Shown here: piece after piece, positions 8,131 through 16,795 of the stretch
Position numbering within the stretch: position 1 is the first letter of the stretch
Layout of the letters: every line of letters begins with the position of its first letter
Origin: Syntrophomonas wolfei subsp. methylbutyratica
GTDB lineage: Bacteria; Bacillota; Syntrophomonadia; Syntrophomonadales; Syntrophomonadaceae
Direction: 5' to 3'
Assembly (NCBI RefSeq): GCF_001570625.1
Contig: NZ_BBQT01000022.1
Location: forward strand, 1-59,097
Length of the DNA: 59,097 nt
Program-made: the position numbers and the translations under genes
Notes under the pieces: generated by a model
What the model saw: the letters and a program-made list of their open reading frames with translations, nothing else
The model's database searches: none
What the model was told of the DNA's origin: nothing

Positions 8131-9498
8131 TTGAGTTTAAGAAAGAATGAACCCTCCATGGAAGATTACCTGATTGACCTGGAAAGTGAACGACGCGTAT
8201 TATCTTCCATGCTTCATTCTGAGGATGCCTGTATTGAGGTTTATGACCTTTTATCCAATGCTGACTTTTATTCCCCACGGCATGCTACTATTTTTGATTT
8301 GGCTATCAGTCTCTTTGAGAGGGAAATTCGCCCCACCCTGGTAGAGCTTCTTAAAGAGGGTCATAGCCTGGGCGTTTTTACCAATCCCCGCGATATAGAA
8401 GAACTAAAATATATAGTAGAACAATATATAGACGATGAAAACATCAAGTACTGGATTAAGAGAGTTAAAGACAAAGCCCGCTTGCGTAAATTTGAAGCCT
8501 TTCTTAAAAGGAATATGCAGCTTCTCGTAGAACAGCAGGAAAGTGATGTAGAACAGGTACTTATGGAGGCGGAGGAGGAACTGACCAACCTTACCGCTTT
8601 GGAAATTGACGATAAAATCGATTCCCCGGCGGATATGGCCAGCCTGGGTTATAGCGAAGTTGAACGCAGGTTCCTCCGCCTAAAGGAAATACGCGAGTTG
8701 CACAAAGGGGTTCTCCCTCTGGATGGACTTCCTACCGGGTTTGATAACTTGAACCATATAACCCTGGGTTATAAAGCGGGTGATTTAATAATCCTCGGTG
8801 CTCAAACCGGGCATGGCAAAACTTCATTTGCTTTGCACACATCCAGGGCTATAGCCGTAGATGCGCGAAAAAACCTTTTGTACCTCAATACGGAAATGAG
8901 CAGGGAACAGATAGCCTTGCGCTGGGGCTCCATTCTATCACAAATTGATCATGATCGAGTTCGCAGCGGGGATATTAGCGAAACTGAACTTTCTATCATC
9001 TTCAACGGTTATTCCCAACTTCGCGAAAGCGGTTTCTATTCCTATCCCTGTCCTAATCTTACCCCGGAAAAAGCTATTTCCATCGCCCGTAAATTCAAGG
9101 CGCAAAAAGGCATAGAAATGATGATAGTTGACTATGTGGGACGAATGGATAAGCTGGATCCCAAACTGCAGGAGTGGCAGATATTGGAGCAGATTGTCAA
9201 GACCTTGAAAATGCTGGCCCAAAACTTAAAGATAGTGGTCATGTGCCTGGTCCAATTAAACCCGGATGGCAGTCTGCAGGGAGCCAAGCGGATGAAGAAT
9301 GAGTGCGACCTTATGCTTAAACTGACGCCTATTCCACGGGAAGAACTGGAAGAGAGAGAAGAATTAAAGAACTACATCAATCCTAATTATTACATCCATA
9401 TTGATAAAAACCGGGATGGTCGCAGTGGTATACGGATACCTATCACCTTTGATTTGCAAAAGCAGATTATGGGAGATGCCAGAAGGGTTGATGAATAA
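8131..9498 (+). CDS. dnaB: DnaB-like replicative helicase (455 aa)
   Basis: The N-terminal DnaB dimerisation domain (res ~15-115, starting DLESERRVLSSMLHSEDACIEVYDLL) is followed by a RecA-type ATPase. Walker A is GAQTGHGKTS (res ~227-236), Walker B is MMIVDYVGRMD, and the C-terminal HIDKNRDGRSG strand matches the IxKNRxG motif. It should unwind DNA as a hexamer. It diverges from canonical DnaB in the linker and in the loop SLQGAKRMKNECD, where RESGxIEQDAD is usual. TTG 8131 is chosen because GGTGA is just upstream; ATG 8119 is in frame but has no ribosome binding site. It overlaps the next gene by one base (TAATG). It may be a second helicase besides one elsewhere in the genome. Confidence 0.85.
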   Translation: MSLRKNEPSMEDYLIDLESERRVLSSMLHSEDACIEVYDLLSNADFYSPRHATIFDLAISLFEREIRPTLVELLKEGHSLGVFTNPRDIEELKYIVEQYIDDENIKYWIKRVKDKARLRKFEAFLKRNMQLLVEQQESDVEQVLMEAEEELTNLTALEIDDKIDSPADMASLGYSEVERRFLRLKEIRELHKGVLPLDGLPTGFDNLNHITLGYKAGDLIILGAQTGHGKTSFALHTSRAIAVDARKNLLYLNTEMSREQIALRWGSILSQIDHDRVRSGDISETELSIIFNGYSQLRESGFYSYPCPNLTPEKAISIARKFKAQKGIEMMIVDYVGRMDKLDPKLQEWQILEQIVKTLKMLAQNLKIVVMCLVQLNPDGSLQGAKRMKNECDLMLKLTPIPREELEEREELKNYINPNYYIHIDKNRDGRSGIRIPITFDLQKQIMGDARRVDE

Positions 9499-9815
9499 TG
9501 CCTGACCATGAACAACTGCTCAAAAAGATCTATGGCGAAACCGCCAGCCGAATAGCTGACTGCTGCTTCCGGGGAGAGCTTGATGAAGAGCATATGCGTT
9601 TACTCCTAAACCTCCTCGACCTCAGTGTAGTAAAGAAGCAGCATCCGGAACTGTTCTTGCTCTTGCAGGAATGGATGGATTATTTTACAGATAGCGAAAA
9701 CGATAGGATTATTGAGGCTACTCTTTTAGCCATGGACTTTAATGATCAAGAGACCATGCCGGAACATATGAAGATTATTGCTGAGCTAATAAATGAAGAA
9801 AAAGCCCTACAATAA
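9498..9815 (+). CDS. Hypothetical protein in the helicase operon (105 aa)
   Basis: This 105-residue acidic helical protein (Leu/Glu/Asp-rich) starts at the ATG of a TAATG overlap with the helicase stop codon, so translation is coupled. No membrane segment or known motif is seen. The conserved coupling suggests a partner or regulator of the helicase, but I do not recognise a family. Its 3' end lies 25 bases before the speE start. Confidence 0.55.
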   Translation: MPDHEQLLKKIYGETASRIADCCFRGELDEEHMRLLLNLLDLSVVKKQHPELFLLLQEWMDYFTDSENDRIIEATLLAMDFNDQETMPEHMKIIAELINEEKALQ

Positions 9816-9840
9816 AGGGAAGATTTTACTGGAGGGAAAA

Positions 9841-10674
9841 ATGACTGGATCCTGGATTTGTGAAAAGCATACCGAGGGTTATGCGGTTAAATGGAAAATC
9901 AAAGATATTCTGCATGAGGAACAGACCCGTTATCAGAAACTAGCAGTGGTGGATACATTAGAATGGGGTAAAGCCCTGCTGTTGGATGATGCCCTGCAAA
10001 TCAGTGAGAAAGATGAGTTTATTTATCATGAAATGATAAGCCATGTGGGGATGTGTACCCACCCTTGCCCGGAGAGGGTATTGATAATTGGCGGGGGTGA
10101 TGGGGGTACTTTACGGGAAGTGCTGAAACACCAGCAGCTTAATGCCGTAGATTTGGTGGAAATAGATGAGCGGGTAGTGGAGAATAGCAAAAGGTTTTTC
10201 CCGGCCCTATCTTGCGGTTTTACCGATCGCCGCTTAAACTTGCATATTGCTGATGGCGTTCACTTTGTAAAAGAAACCTCGTCTAGATACGATGTAATTA
10301 TTGTAGACTCCTCTGATCCATTAGGACCGGCCACACCGTTATTTAACCTGGAATTTTACCAGGATGTATATGAGATACTTAAGGCGGACGGGCTTCTGGT
10401 GGTTCAGTCTGAATCCCCGGTTTTTTATGGGGAAGTATTTCAATCGGTTTACCGGCAAATCAACACGGTCTTTCCTCTGACCCGGGTCTTCCTGGCACCG
10501 ATAGCTACCTATGTAAGCGGCCCCTGGTCTTTTACTATGGGCAGCAAGAAATACAATCCCCGGGAATTGGCGAAAAAACCAGGTGATCTTGGCTATTTGA
10601 AATATTATAATGAAGGAATTCACCGGGCGGCATTTTGCCTTCCGCTCTATATCAAAGAAATGCTCAAGAACTAA
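9841..10674 (+). CDS. speE: Spermidine synthase (aminopropyltransferase)
   Basis: This 277-residue class I methyltransferase-fold enzyme transfers aminopropyl from decarboxylated SAM to putrescine. The nucleotide-binding loop IGGGDGGTLREVL and the YDVIIVDSSDPLGPATPL segment (catalytic Asp, polyamine pocket) are clear, and YHEMISHV is present. ATG 9841 directly follows GGAGGG (9831-9836). A longer frame from 9793 overlaps the previous gene and lacks a ribosome binding site. No speD (SAM decarboxylase) is nearby, so the aminopropyl donor must come from elsewhere. hisC follows after 56 bases, possibly in the same transcript. Confidence 0.93.
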   Translation: MTGSWICEKHTEGYAVKWKIKDILHEEQTRYQKLAVVDTLEWGKALLLDDALQISEKDEFIYHEMISHVGMCTHPCPERVLIIGGGDGGTLREVLKHQQLNAVDLVEIDERVVENSKRFFPALSCGFTDRRLNLHIADGVHFVKETSSRYDVIIVDSSDPLGPATPLFNLEFYQDVYEILKADGLLVVQSESPVFYGEVFQSVYRQINTVFPLTRVFLAPIATYVSGPWSFTMGSKKYNPRELAKKPGDLGYLKYYNEGIHRAAFCLPLYIKEMLKN

Positions 10675-10730
10675 AGCTTTTTGCCGGATAAATCAAGAAG
10701 AATAGCAAATTACAATGGAGGCCAGTATAC

Positions 10731-11843
10731 ATGGACGATTTCGTAGAAAGTAGAGCCAGAAAAGATATTTTTCGCTTAAAAGCATATGTTCCTGGTAAAC
10801 CCATTGAGGAGGTTAAGCGGGAACTGGGGCTTGACAGTATTATTAAACTAGCTTCCAACGAAAATCCTTTGGGTACTTCTCCACAGGCTTTGGCGGTCTT
10901 GCAGGAAGGACTTAAAAAAATACATCTTTATCCTGATGCCAATGCCTATGAACTAAAACAAGAACTGGCGTCTTTTTGGCAAGTGCCAGCGGAGCAGATA
11001 GTCCTGGGCAATGGTTCTGATGAATTGCTTCTCTTGCTGGCCCAGACCTTCATTAATCCTGGAGATGAAGTGATCCATGCTGAGCAGACATTTTCGGAAT
11101 ACGAATCCACCAGTACCATTATGGGGGCTCATTCGATGGCCATACCCCTTAAGGAATACCAGTATGACCTGAAAGCCATTCTTGAGGCAATTAATACCAG
11201 GACCAAAATAATCTACATCTGTAATCCCAATAATCCCACCGGAACCATTGTAGAGCAGGAAGAAATAGAGCTTTTCATGCAGCAGGTACCCGGTGAGATA
11301 CTGGTAGTTTTTGATGAAGCCTATGGGGAATATGTGGATACCCCGGCTTTTGGCAGTGGACTCCAGCATTTGCGGGAAGGGCGGAATATAGTTATACTAA
11401 AAACCTTTTCCAAAATATACGGTTTGGCCGGCTTAAGGATAGGCTATGCCATAACCACAGCAGCTATTGCTGCCGCTCTCGATCGGGTACGAGAGCCGTT
11501 TAATGTAAATTTTGCCGCTCAGATTGCGGCTCAGGCCGCCCTGCGGGATATTGATTTTGTGGAAAAAAGCCGTCAGCTCAATTTTCAGGGGAGAGACTAT
11601 CTCTACCAGGAATTTGAACAACTTGGCTTGAATTATGTCAAAACCAACACTAATTTTATTTTCCTGGACACAGGGAGAGATTGCCAACAGATATTTCACG
11701 AATTGCTCCAGCGCGGAGTGATAATACGTACAGGTGATATTTTTGGATATCCCACTTTTATCCGCCTTACCATTGGAACCATGGCAGAGAATATACGATT
11801 TATAAAAGCATTAGAAGAGGTTCTGGAGGTTGTTCCACTCTAA
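10731..11843 (+). CDS. hisC: Histidinol-phosphate aminotransferase
   Basis: This 370-residue class II PLP aminotransferase is of usual HisC length. It has IKLASNENPLGTSP, the ICNPNNPTGT and VVFDEAYGEY PLP contacts, and the PLP lysine at about residue 228 in TFSKIYGLAGLRIGY. It makes histidinol phosphate in histidine synthesis and often handles aromatic amino acids too. It is separated from other his genes and lies between speE and a sporulation gene, overlapping yyaC by one base. With indolepyruvate oxidoreductase downstream, a role with aromatic keto acids is possible, but this is inference. Confidence 0.85.
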   Translation: MDDFVESRARKDIFRLKAYVPGKPIEEVKRELGLDSIIKLASNENPLGTSPQALAVLQEGLKKIHLYPDANAYELKQELASFWQVPAEQIVLGNGSDELLLLLAQTFINPGDEVIHAEQTFSEYESTSTIMGAHSMAIPLKEYQYDLKAILEAINTRTKIIYICNPNNPTGTIVEQEEIELFMQQVPGEILVVFDEAYGEYVDTPAFGSGLQHLREGRNIVILKTFSKIYGLAGLRIGYAITTAAIAAALDRVREPFNVNFAAQIAAQAALRDIDFVEKSRQLNFQGRDYLYQEFEQLGLNYVKTNTNFIFLDTGRDCQQIFHELLQRGVIIRTGDIFGYPTFIRLTIGTMAENIRFIKALEEVLEVVPL

Positions 11844-12388
11844 TGATTATAGTAGAAAAACATTACCGCCAGGCAGAAGCCAAAGATGCTTTGATAGAGG
11901 CATTACATAGTAATCTGAACCTTCTGGAAAGAGAACCCCTTTTTCTTTGTATTGGAACTGACCGCAATATACTCGATTGTTTTGGGCCTTTAGCCGGGAC
12001 CATGATTCGGGAACAATCTCCCGAACTTCTGGTATTCGGAAGTCTGGAGCATCCATTGCATGGTAAAAACCTGAGGCAAAAATTAAAGATGATAAAAAAT
12101 GATCACCCATCAGGAATCGAAATAGCTATAGATGCTTCAGTGGGCAGGGAAGAAGAGCTGGGAATAATCAAGTTCCGTCACGGCCCCTTGTTTCCCGGTA
12201 AAGCCCTGGGCAAAAGGTTGCCTGCAGTAGGTGAATTCTCCATTATTGCCATGGTGGGAATCAAGCCGGAAGTCAGAAACTGGAATTCGTTGGGGCAGGG
12301 GAGTATCACTGCCGTTTACCATATGGCCCGTTTGCTGGCTGACGCCATTGTGGAATGGAATGAGTACCGGGTATCATCATCGAGCTAG
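11843..12388 (+). CDS. yyaC: Sporulation protein YyaC (DUF1256, GPR-like)
   Basis: This 181-residue protein belongs to the YyaC family, related to the spore protease GPR and found in spore formers. Motifs visible are FLCIGTDRNILDCFGPLAGTMI and VFGSLEHPLHGKNL in the first third, then IAIDASVGRE and GKRLPAVGEFSI. The ATG shares a base with the hisC stop codon (TAATG). The family's biochemical role is not settled. It shows the host makes endospores, in agreement with the ger and yheCD genes nearby. Confidence 0.88.
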   Translation: MIIVEKHYRQAEAKDALIEALHSNLNLLEREPLFLCIGTDRNILDCFGPLAGTMIREQSPELLVFGSLEHPLHGKNLRQKLKMIKNDHPSGIEIAIDASVGREEELGIIKFRHGPLFPGKALGKRLPAVGEFSIIAMVGIKPEVRNWNSLGQGSITAVYHMARLLADAIVEWNEYRVSSSS

Positions 12389-12451
12389 CTGCAACATAAG
12401 CATTTACACCCGGATAAAAGTTGTGATACTATCATTCTGGGAACCACCAAT

Positions 12452-12478
12452 ACCACTCATCCCCGGTAGATGAGTGGT
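12452..12478 (+). terminator. 10-bp hairpin upstream of iorA
   Basis: ACCACTCATC (12452-12461) pairs perfectly with GATGAGTGGT (12469-12478) around a seven-base loop. The following TATTCTAATAT is only moderately U-rich, so this is either a weak terminator for yyaC or a regulatory hairpin in the iorAB leader. Confidence 0.45.
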
Positions 12479-12514
12479 TATTCTAATATATCACTAAGGG
12501 TGAGGAGGAAAACC

Positions 12515-14257
12515 ATGAAGAAACTGATGATAGGCAATGAAGCTATCGCCAGGGGAGCCTATGAAGCTGGTGCTACCGTGGCTACAGCCTATCCCGGTAC
12601 CCCCAGTACCGAAATAGTCAGCACATTTGCCGATTATGAAGGCCTTTATGCCGAATGGGCTCCCAATGAAAAAGTAGCCCTGGAAGTAGGAGTGGGAGCC
12701 TCTATCGGCGGGGCAAGAACCCTGGTAGCTATGAAACATGTGGGAGTAAATGTGGCGGCTGATCCTTTGTATACCTTTTCCTACACCGGAGTAAATGCTG
12801 GTCTGGTCCTGGTTTCCGCTGATGACCCGGGGATGCATTCTTCCCAGAATGAACAGGACAACCGGGGTTACGGGCGTTTTGCCAAAATGCCGGTAATTGA
12901 GCCGGCGGATAGCCAGGAAGCACTGGACTTTACCCGCCTGGCTTTTGATATCAGCGAAGAATTTGACACCCCGGTAATGCTGCGGGTTACTACCCGGCTT
13001 TCCCATTCCCAGACCCTGGTTGAAACCGGGGAGAGGGTAGAAGTGGGTTTGAAAAGCTATAAGAAAGATGCCCCCAAATATGTTATGCTGCCCGGCTTTG
13101 CCCGCCTGCGCCATGTGGAAGTGGAAAAGCGCATCTTGCAACTTAAGGAATATGCCGAAACTACGGATCTGAACCGGATGGAATGGGGAGATAAAAGTAT
13201 AGGCATTATTACCAGTGGAGTATCTTACCAGTACCTGCGTGAAGTAATGCCCGAAGTTTCCGTATTAAAGCTCGGTATGGTCAATCCACTGCCAGAAAAA
13301 TTAATCCGCTCTTTCGCTGCCGAAGTGGACAGGCTTATTGTGCTTGAGGAATTGGAACCGGTAATTGAGGAACAGTTAAAAGCCTGGGGCTTAAAGGTCG
13401 AAGGCAAAGAGCTTTTCACCCTTCTGGGTGAATACAGCCCGGAAATGATTGAAGAAGTCTTATTAGGAGTCAGTTCCGGGAAAGGTTCCGGCCTGGACCA
13501 GGAGATACCCCCCCGGCCACCCTTGATGTGCCCGGGTTGCCCGCATCGCGGCGTATTTCATACCCTGAAGAAAATGAAGCTGCATGTAATGGGGGATATC
13601 GGCTGTTACACTCTGGGTGCTTTGAGTCCCCTGGATGGAATGGATGCCTGTGTTTGCATGGGAGCCAGTATTGGTATGTCTCTGGGCATGGAGAAGGCCA
13701 ATGGAGAGGACTTTGCCCGCAAGGTGGTAGCGGTTATAGGGGATTCCACCTTTGTTCATTCCGGAATTACGCCACTGATTGATGTTGTCTATAACCAGGG
13801 AACCTCCACCGTTATTATCCTGGATAATGATACCACCGCCATGACCGGACACCAGGATCATCCGGCTACCGGTAAAACCATCAGGAATCTACCTACCCGA
13901 AAGCTGGATTTACCAGCCCTGGTCAAGGCTATCGGTATAGAGCATGTCCGCATAGTGGACCCCTTGCAATTAGACGAATTTCGCCAGACCCTGGAAGAGG
14001 AATTGAACCGCCGGGAAGCTTCAGTAATTATTGCCAAGCGTCCCTGTGCCTTGCTGGTGAAGAAAGCTCCGGATAAAGAATTCTATGTTGACCCGGAACT
14101 CTGTAAAAGCTGCAAGCTTTGCATAAAGATAGGTTGTACCGGGATTTATTGGGTAGAGGAAAATAGAAAGGCCGTAATTAACCCCAATACTTGTGTAGCC
14201 TGCGGACTCTGTCCTCAGGTCTGTACCTTTGAGGCCATCAAGATAGTGGAGGGATAA
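12515..14257 (+). CDS. iorA: Indolepyruvate:ferredoxin oxidoreductase, alpha subunit
   Basis: This 580-residue subunit has the pyruvate:ferredoxin oxidoreductase-like N-terminal domain (AYPGTPSTEI) and the TPP-binding module (GDIGCYTLGALSPLDGMD; then VVAVIGDSTFVHSGI). The C-terminal ferredoxin domain has two [4Fe-4S] motifs (CKSCKLCIKIGC and CVACGLCPQVC). It oxidatively decarboxylates aryl pyruvates from aromatic amino acids, or runs in reverse, passing electrons to ferredoxin in the cytoplasm. The ATG at 12515 follows GAGGAGG; an upstream frame from 12470 crosses a hairpin and is rejected. It forms an operon with iorB three bases downstream. Confidence 0.95.
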   Translation: MKKLMIGNEAIARGAYEAGATVATAYPGTPSTEIVSTFADYEGLYAEWAPNEKVALEVGVGASIGGARTLVAMKHVGVNVAADPLYTFSYTGVNAGLVLVSADDPGMHSSQNEQDNRGYGRFAKMPVIEPADSQEALDFTRLAFDISEEFDTPVMLRVTTRLSHSQTLVETGERVEVGLKSYKKDAPKYVMLPGFARLRHVEVEKRILQLKEYAETTDLNRMEWGDKSIGIITSGVSYQYLREVMPEVSVLKLGMVNPLPEKLIRSFAAEVDRLIVLEELEPVIEEQLKAWGLKVEGKELFTLLGEYSPEMIEEVLLGVSSGKGSGLDQEIPPRPPLMCPGCPHRGVFHTLKKMKLHVMGDIGCYTLGALSPLDGMDACVCMGASIGMSLGMEKANGEDFARKVVAVIGDSTFVHSGITPLIDVVYNQGTSTVIILDNDTTAMTGHQDHPATGKTIRNLPTRKLDLPALVKAIGIEHVRIVDPLQLDEFRQTLEEELNRREASVIIAKRPCALLVKKAPDKEFYVDPELCKSCKLCIKIGCTGIYWVEENRKAVINPNTCVACGLCPQVCTFEAIKIVEG

Positions 14258-14260
14258 AAA

Positions 14261-14863
14261 ATGCCAAAACAAACTACTAATGTTCTGATAGTAGGAGTTG
14301 GGGGGCAAGGAACCCTGCTCACCAGCCGCATAATTGCTCAGGTAGCCGTACAGATGGGCTATGATGTCAAAGTGTCAGAGATACATGGTATGGCACAGAG
14401 GGGTGGCAGTGTTGTTTCCCAGGTACGCTACGGAGAAAGAGTCTATTCACCCATAATTAAGAAAAGTGACGCCGATATCCTGCTGGCTTTTGAAAAGCTC
14501 GAAGCAGCCCGCTGGTTGGACTATCTGAAACCCGGGGGTAAAGTAATCATTAATGACGAACGGGTTGACCCCCTGCCGGTAATGAGTGGAAAACTGAAAT
14601 ATCCGGTAGATATTGATAAAAGAATTGCCAACCTTATACCCGATACCACCATTGTTGATGCTACCCGAATGGCTGAGGAATGTGGTAATTCCCGGGCCGC
14701 CAATGTGGTTTTGGTAGGAATGCTGGCCGCAGCCATAAACATTCCGGCAGAGGAAGTGGAAAACGCTATTAGAGAAATGGTACCGGCCAAAGCTCTGGAA
14801 GTTAACCTGAAAGCCTTCCGGGAAGGGCAAAAATATTTGAGTGCAACCCTCAACAGATTATAA
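14261..14863 (+). CDS. iorB: Indolepyruvate:ferredoxin oxidoreductase, beta subunit
   Basis: This 200-residue gamma-domain protein has the glycine-rich VGVGGQGTLLTSRIIAQ start and the SEIHGMAQRGGSVVSQVRYG motif typical of IorB. It completes the heterodimeric complex with IorA, three bases upstream. A strong terminator follows at 14945. In a syntroph the pair links aromatic amino-acid catabolism to reduced ferredoxin and thence hydrogen or formate. Confidence 0.95.
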   Translation: MPKQTTNVLIVGVGGQGTLLTSRIIAQVAVQMGYDVKVSEIHGMAQRGGSVVSQVRYGERVYSPIIKKSDADILLAFEKLEAARWLDYLKPGGKVIINDERVDPLPVMSGKLKYPVDIDKRIANLIPDTTIVDATRMAEECGNSRAANVVLVGMLAAAINIPAEEVENAIREMVPAKALEVNLKAFREGQKYLSATLNRL

Positions 14864-14871
14864 CGAACTCT

Positions 14872-14910
14872 TGTTGAAACTGCTCCGAGTATCTTCCGAT
14901 AACTTAAACA
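14872..14910 (+). repeat. Degenerate tail of repeat family A
   Basis: TTGTTGAAACTGCTCCGAG followed by TATCTTCCGATAACTTAA matches the tail of the 51.6 kb copy with a few changes that destroy the hairpin. Only the tail module is present. Confidence 0.5.
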
Positions 14911-14944
14911 CGAGGGAAACATATTCCCCAAGATATGAAGTTTT

Positions 14945-14970
14945 CCCCCAGTTAGCGCTGGGGGTTTTTT
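14945..14970 (+). terminator. Rho-independent terminator of iorAB
   Basis: CCCCCA pairs with TGGGGG around GTTAGCGC, followed by six T. Confidence 0.85.
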
Positions 14971-15181
14971 CATGCTAATTTTTAGCTTCGGCATTCTTTT
15001 AATTCCACTAACCCCCATGCCCCAACCGTTCCTCGTGACATATAAATAATCTATTTATCTTACGGATACAATATTAACAATCTAATGCATTTTTTAATAA
15101 ATAATTCAAAAAATGCAGCATCCCATATTTATCTTTGAAAGCATATAAGCTCCGTAGAGTTTTGAGAAAGGTTGGTTCTTT
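14971..15181. other. Intergenic region before the ger operon
   Basis: AT-rich stretch between the iorAB terminator and the gerA start. It should hold a forespore-type promoter, but I could not pick one with confidence. No ORF is supported. Confidence 0.4.
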
Positions 15182-16795
15182 TTGCCTGGTTTTCTTTTCA
15201 AAAAACTACATTTTAAAAAAATATTAAACCATGAGCAAAAAAAGTCTGCGGGACAGTATAGTTCCTCTGTAAGCCTGTCCCAAAACCTGGAGGAAAACCT
15301 GAGGGTTTTACGGGAAGCTCTTGGTTCAAGCAGTGATGTAATCATTCGTGACATGAAAATCAGCTCTGATTCAAATATTGATGCGGCCGTTGTCTATATT
15401 GATGGTTTAGTTGATAGAGCTCTATTAAATCACGATATTTTGCGACCATTGATGTTTAACCTGCAATTGATTAAGGATAATCTCAGCCATAACCACAAAA
15501 GCCTAATCGATTATATTAAATCAAGTGTTTTAACTGTAGGGCAGATAACTGTAGTCCAGGATATAGACAGAGTTATTGCCAGGGTTCTGACAGGTCATAC
15601 CGCCATTTTGGCAGAAGGTGCAACCCGGGCTCTGCTTATTGACGCTAAAGGCTGGGAAACACGACGTATCGAAGAGCCTAAAAACGAGTTGTCGATTCGA
15701 GGTTCAAAAGAAAGTTTTACCGAAACTCTGCGTACCAACACAGCTTTGCTGCGGCGAAAAATACGCGATCCGCGTTTAACCTTTGAAAGCCTGCAAATTG
15801 GGGAGCGGTCGAAGACCGATGTTTCAATTGCTTACGTCCAGGGTATCACCCCGGATAATCTTATTGAAGAAATCAAACAACGGCTGCAGCGAATAGATAA
15901 TGACATTATTTTGGATGTCAGTTACCTGGAACAATTCATTGAAGATAGTCCCAGTTCGCTATTTCCCACCGTGGGCAGCAGCGAAAGGCCAGATGTAGTT
16001 GCAGCCAGAATATTGGAGAGTCGAGCCGCCATATTGGTTGACGGTTCCCCGATGGCCTTGACAGTACCTTTTTTATTTATCGAAGGTTTTCAAAATCCGG
16101 ATGATTATTACGCCCGGCCATTTTTCGCTGCATTGGTGCGGTGGGTTCGTTTGCTGGGTTATTTACTCAGTATCTATTTGCCGGGTATTTTTGTTTCCTT
16201 AAAAACATTTCATCCCGAATTATTTCCGACCCAATTACTGGTTTCGGTGGCGGCAGCCCGGGAAGGCCTCCCTTTGCCAGTGGTATTAGAAGCCCTGTTA
16301 ATGCTGCTTTTATTTGAAATCTTACGGGAAGCCGGTCTCAGGATGCCCCGCTCACTGGGCCAGGCCGTCAGTATTGTGGGTGCGCTGGTAATCGGTCAGG
16401 CGGCAGTATCAGCTGGTTTGGTTGGAGCACCCATGGTAATAGTAATTGCCACCACAGCAATTGCTTCATTTTTAGTCATCCTTTTTGCTGAGCCGGGGGC
16501 CTTGTATCGCTTTATAATGACGCTTGCGGGCGGTTTGCTAGGTTTATTTGGTATAGTCTTGGTTTCCATTGAAATGCTTAGCCACCTGGCTTCTTTACGC
16601 TCCCTGGGGGTTGCCTATTTATCGCCGGTAACTCCACTCAATATTCGTGGCCTGCGAGATACTTTCATTCGGGCCCCCTTATGGGCCATGGATAGCCGTC
16701 CCGCGTCTTTAGATTCACCCAACACCAGGCGGCAATCATCCGGTCAAATGCCCCGGCCTCCTAAAAGCAGTTCCCAGCAGGGGGATACTCAATGA
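15182..16795 (+). CDS. gerA: Spore germinant receptor A subunit (GerA family)
   Basis: This 537-residue protein has the GerABKA soluble N-terminal domain (res ~30-290, with DVIIRDMKISSD, LTGHTAILAEG and GSKESFTETLRTN). About five membrane segments follow (res ~310-470), then a Pro/Ser-rich cytoplasmic tail. It is the largest subunit of a nutrient germinant receptor in the spore inner membrane. The start is TTG 15182 behind a weak AAAGGTTGG. It overlaps the lipoprotein gene by four bases (ATGA). Its germinant cannot be predicted from sequence. Confidence 0.93.
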   Translation: MPGFLFKKLHFKKILNHEQKKSAGQYSSSVSLSQNLEENLRVLREALGSSSDVIIRDMKISSDSNIDAAVVYIDGLVDRALLNHDILRPLMFNLQLIKDNLSHNHKSLIDYIKSSVLTVGQITVVQDIDRVIARVLTGHTAILAEGATRALLIDAKGWETRRIEEPKNELSIRGSKESFTETLRTNTALLRRKIRDPRLTFESLQIGERSKTDVSIAYVQGITPDNLIEEIKQRLQRIDNDIILDVSYLEQFIEDSPSSLFPTVGSSERPDVVAARILESRAAILVDGSPMALTVPFLFIEGFQNPDDYYARPFFAALVRWVRLLGYLLSIYLPGIFVSLKTFHPELFPTQLLVSVAAAREGLPLPVVLEALLMLLLFEILREAGLRMPRSLGQAVSIVGALVIGQAAVSAGLVGAPMVIVIATTAIASFLVILFAEPGALYRFIMTLAGGLLGLFGIVLVSIEMLSHLASLRSLGVAYLSPVTPLNIRGLRDTFIRAPLWAMDSRPASLDSPNTRRQSSGQMPRPPKSSSQQGDTQ

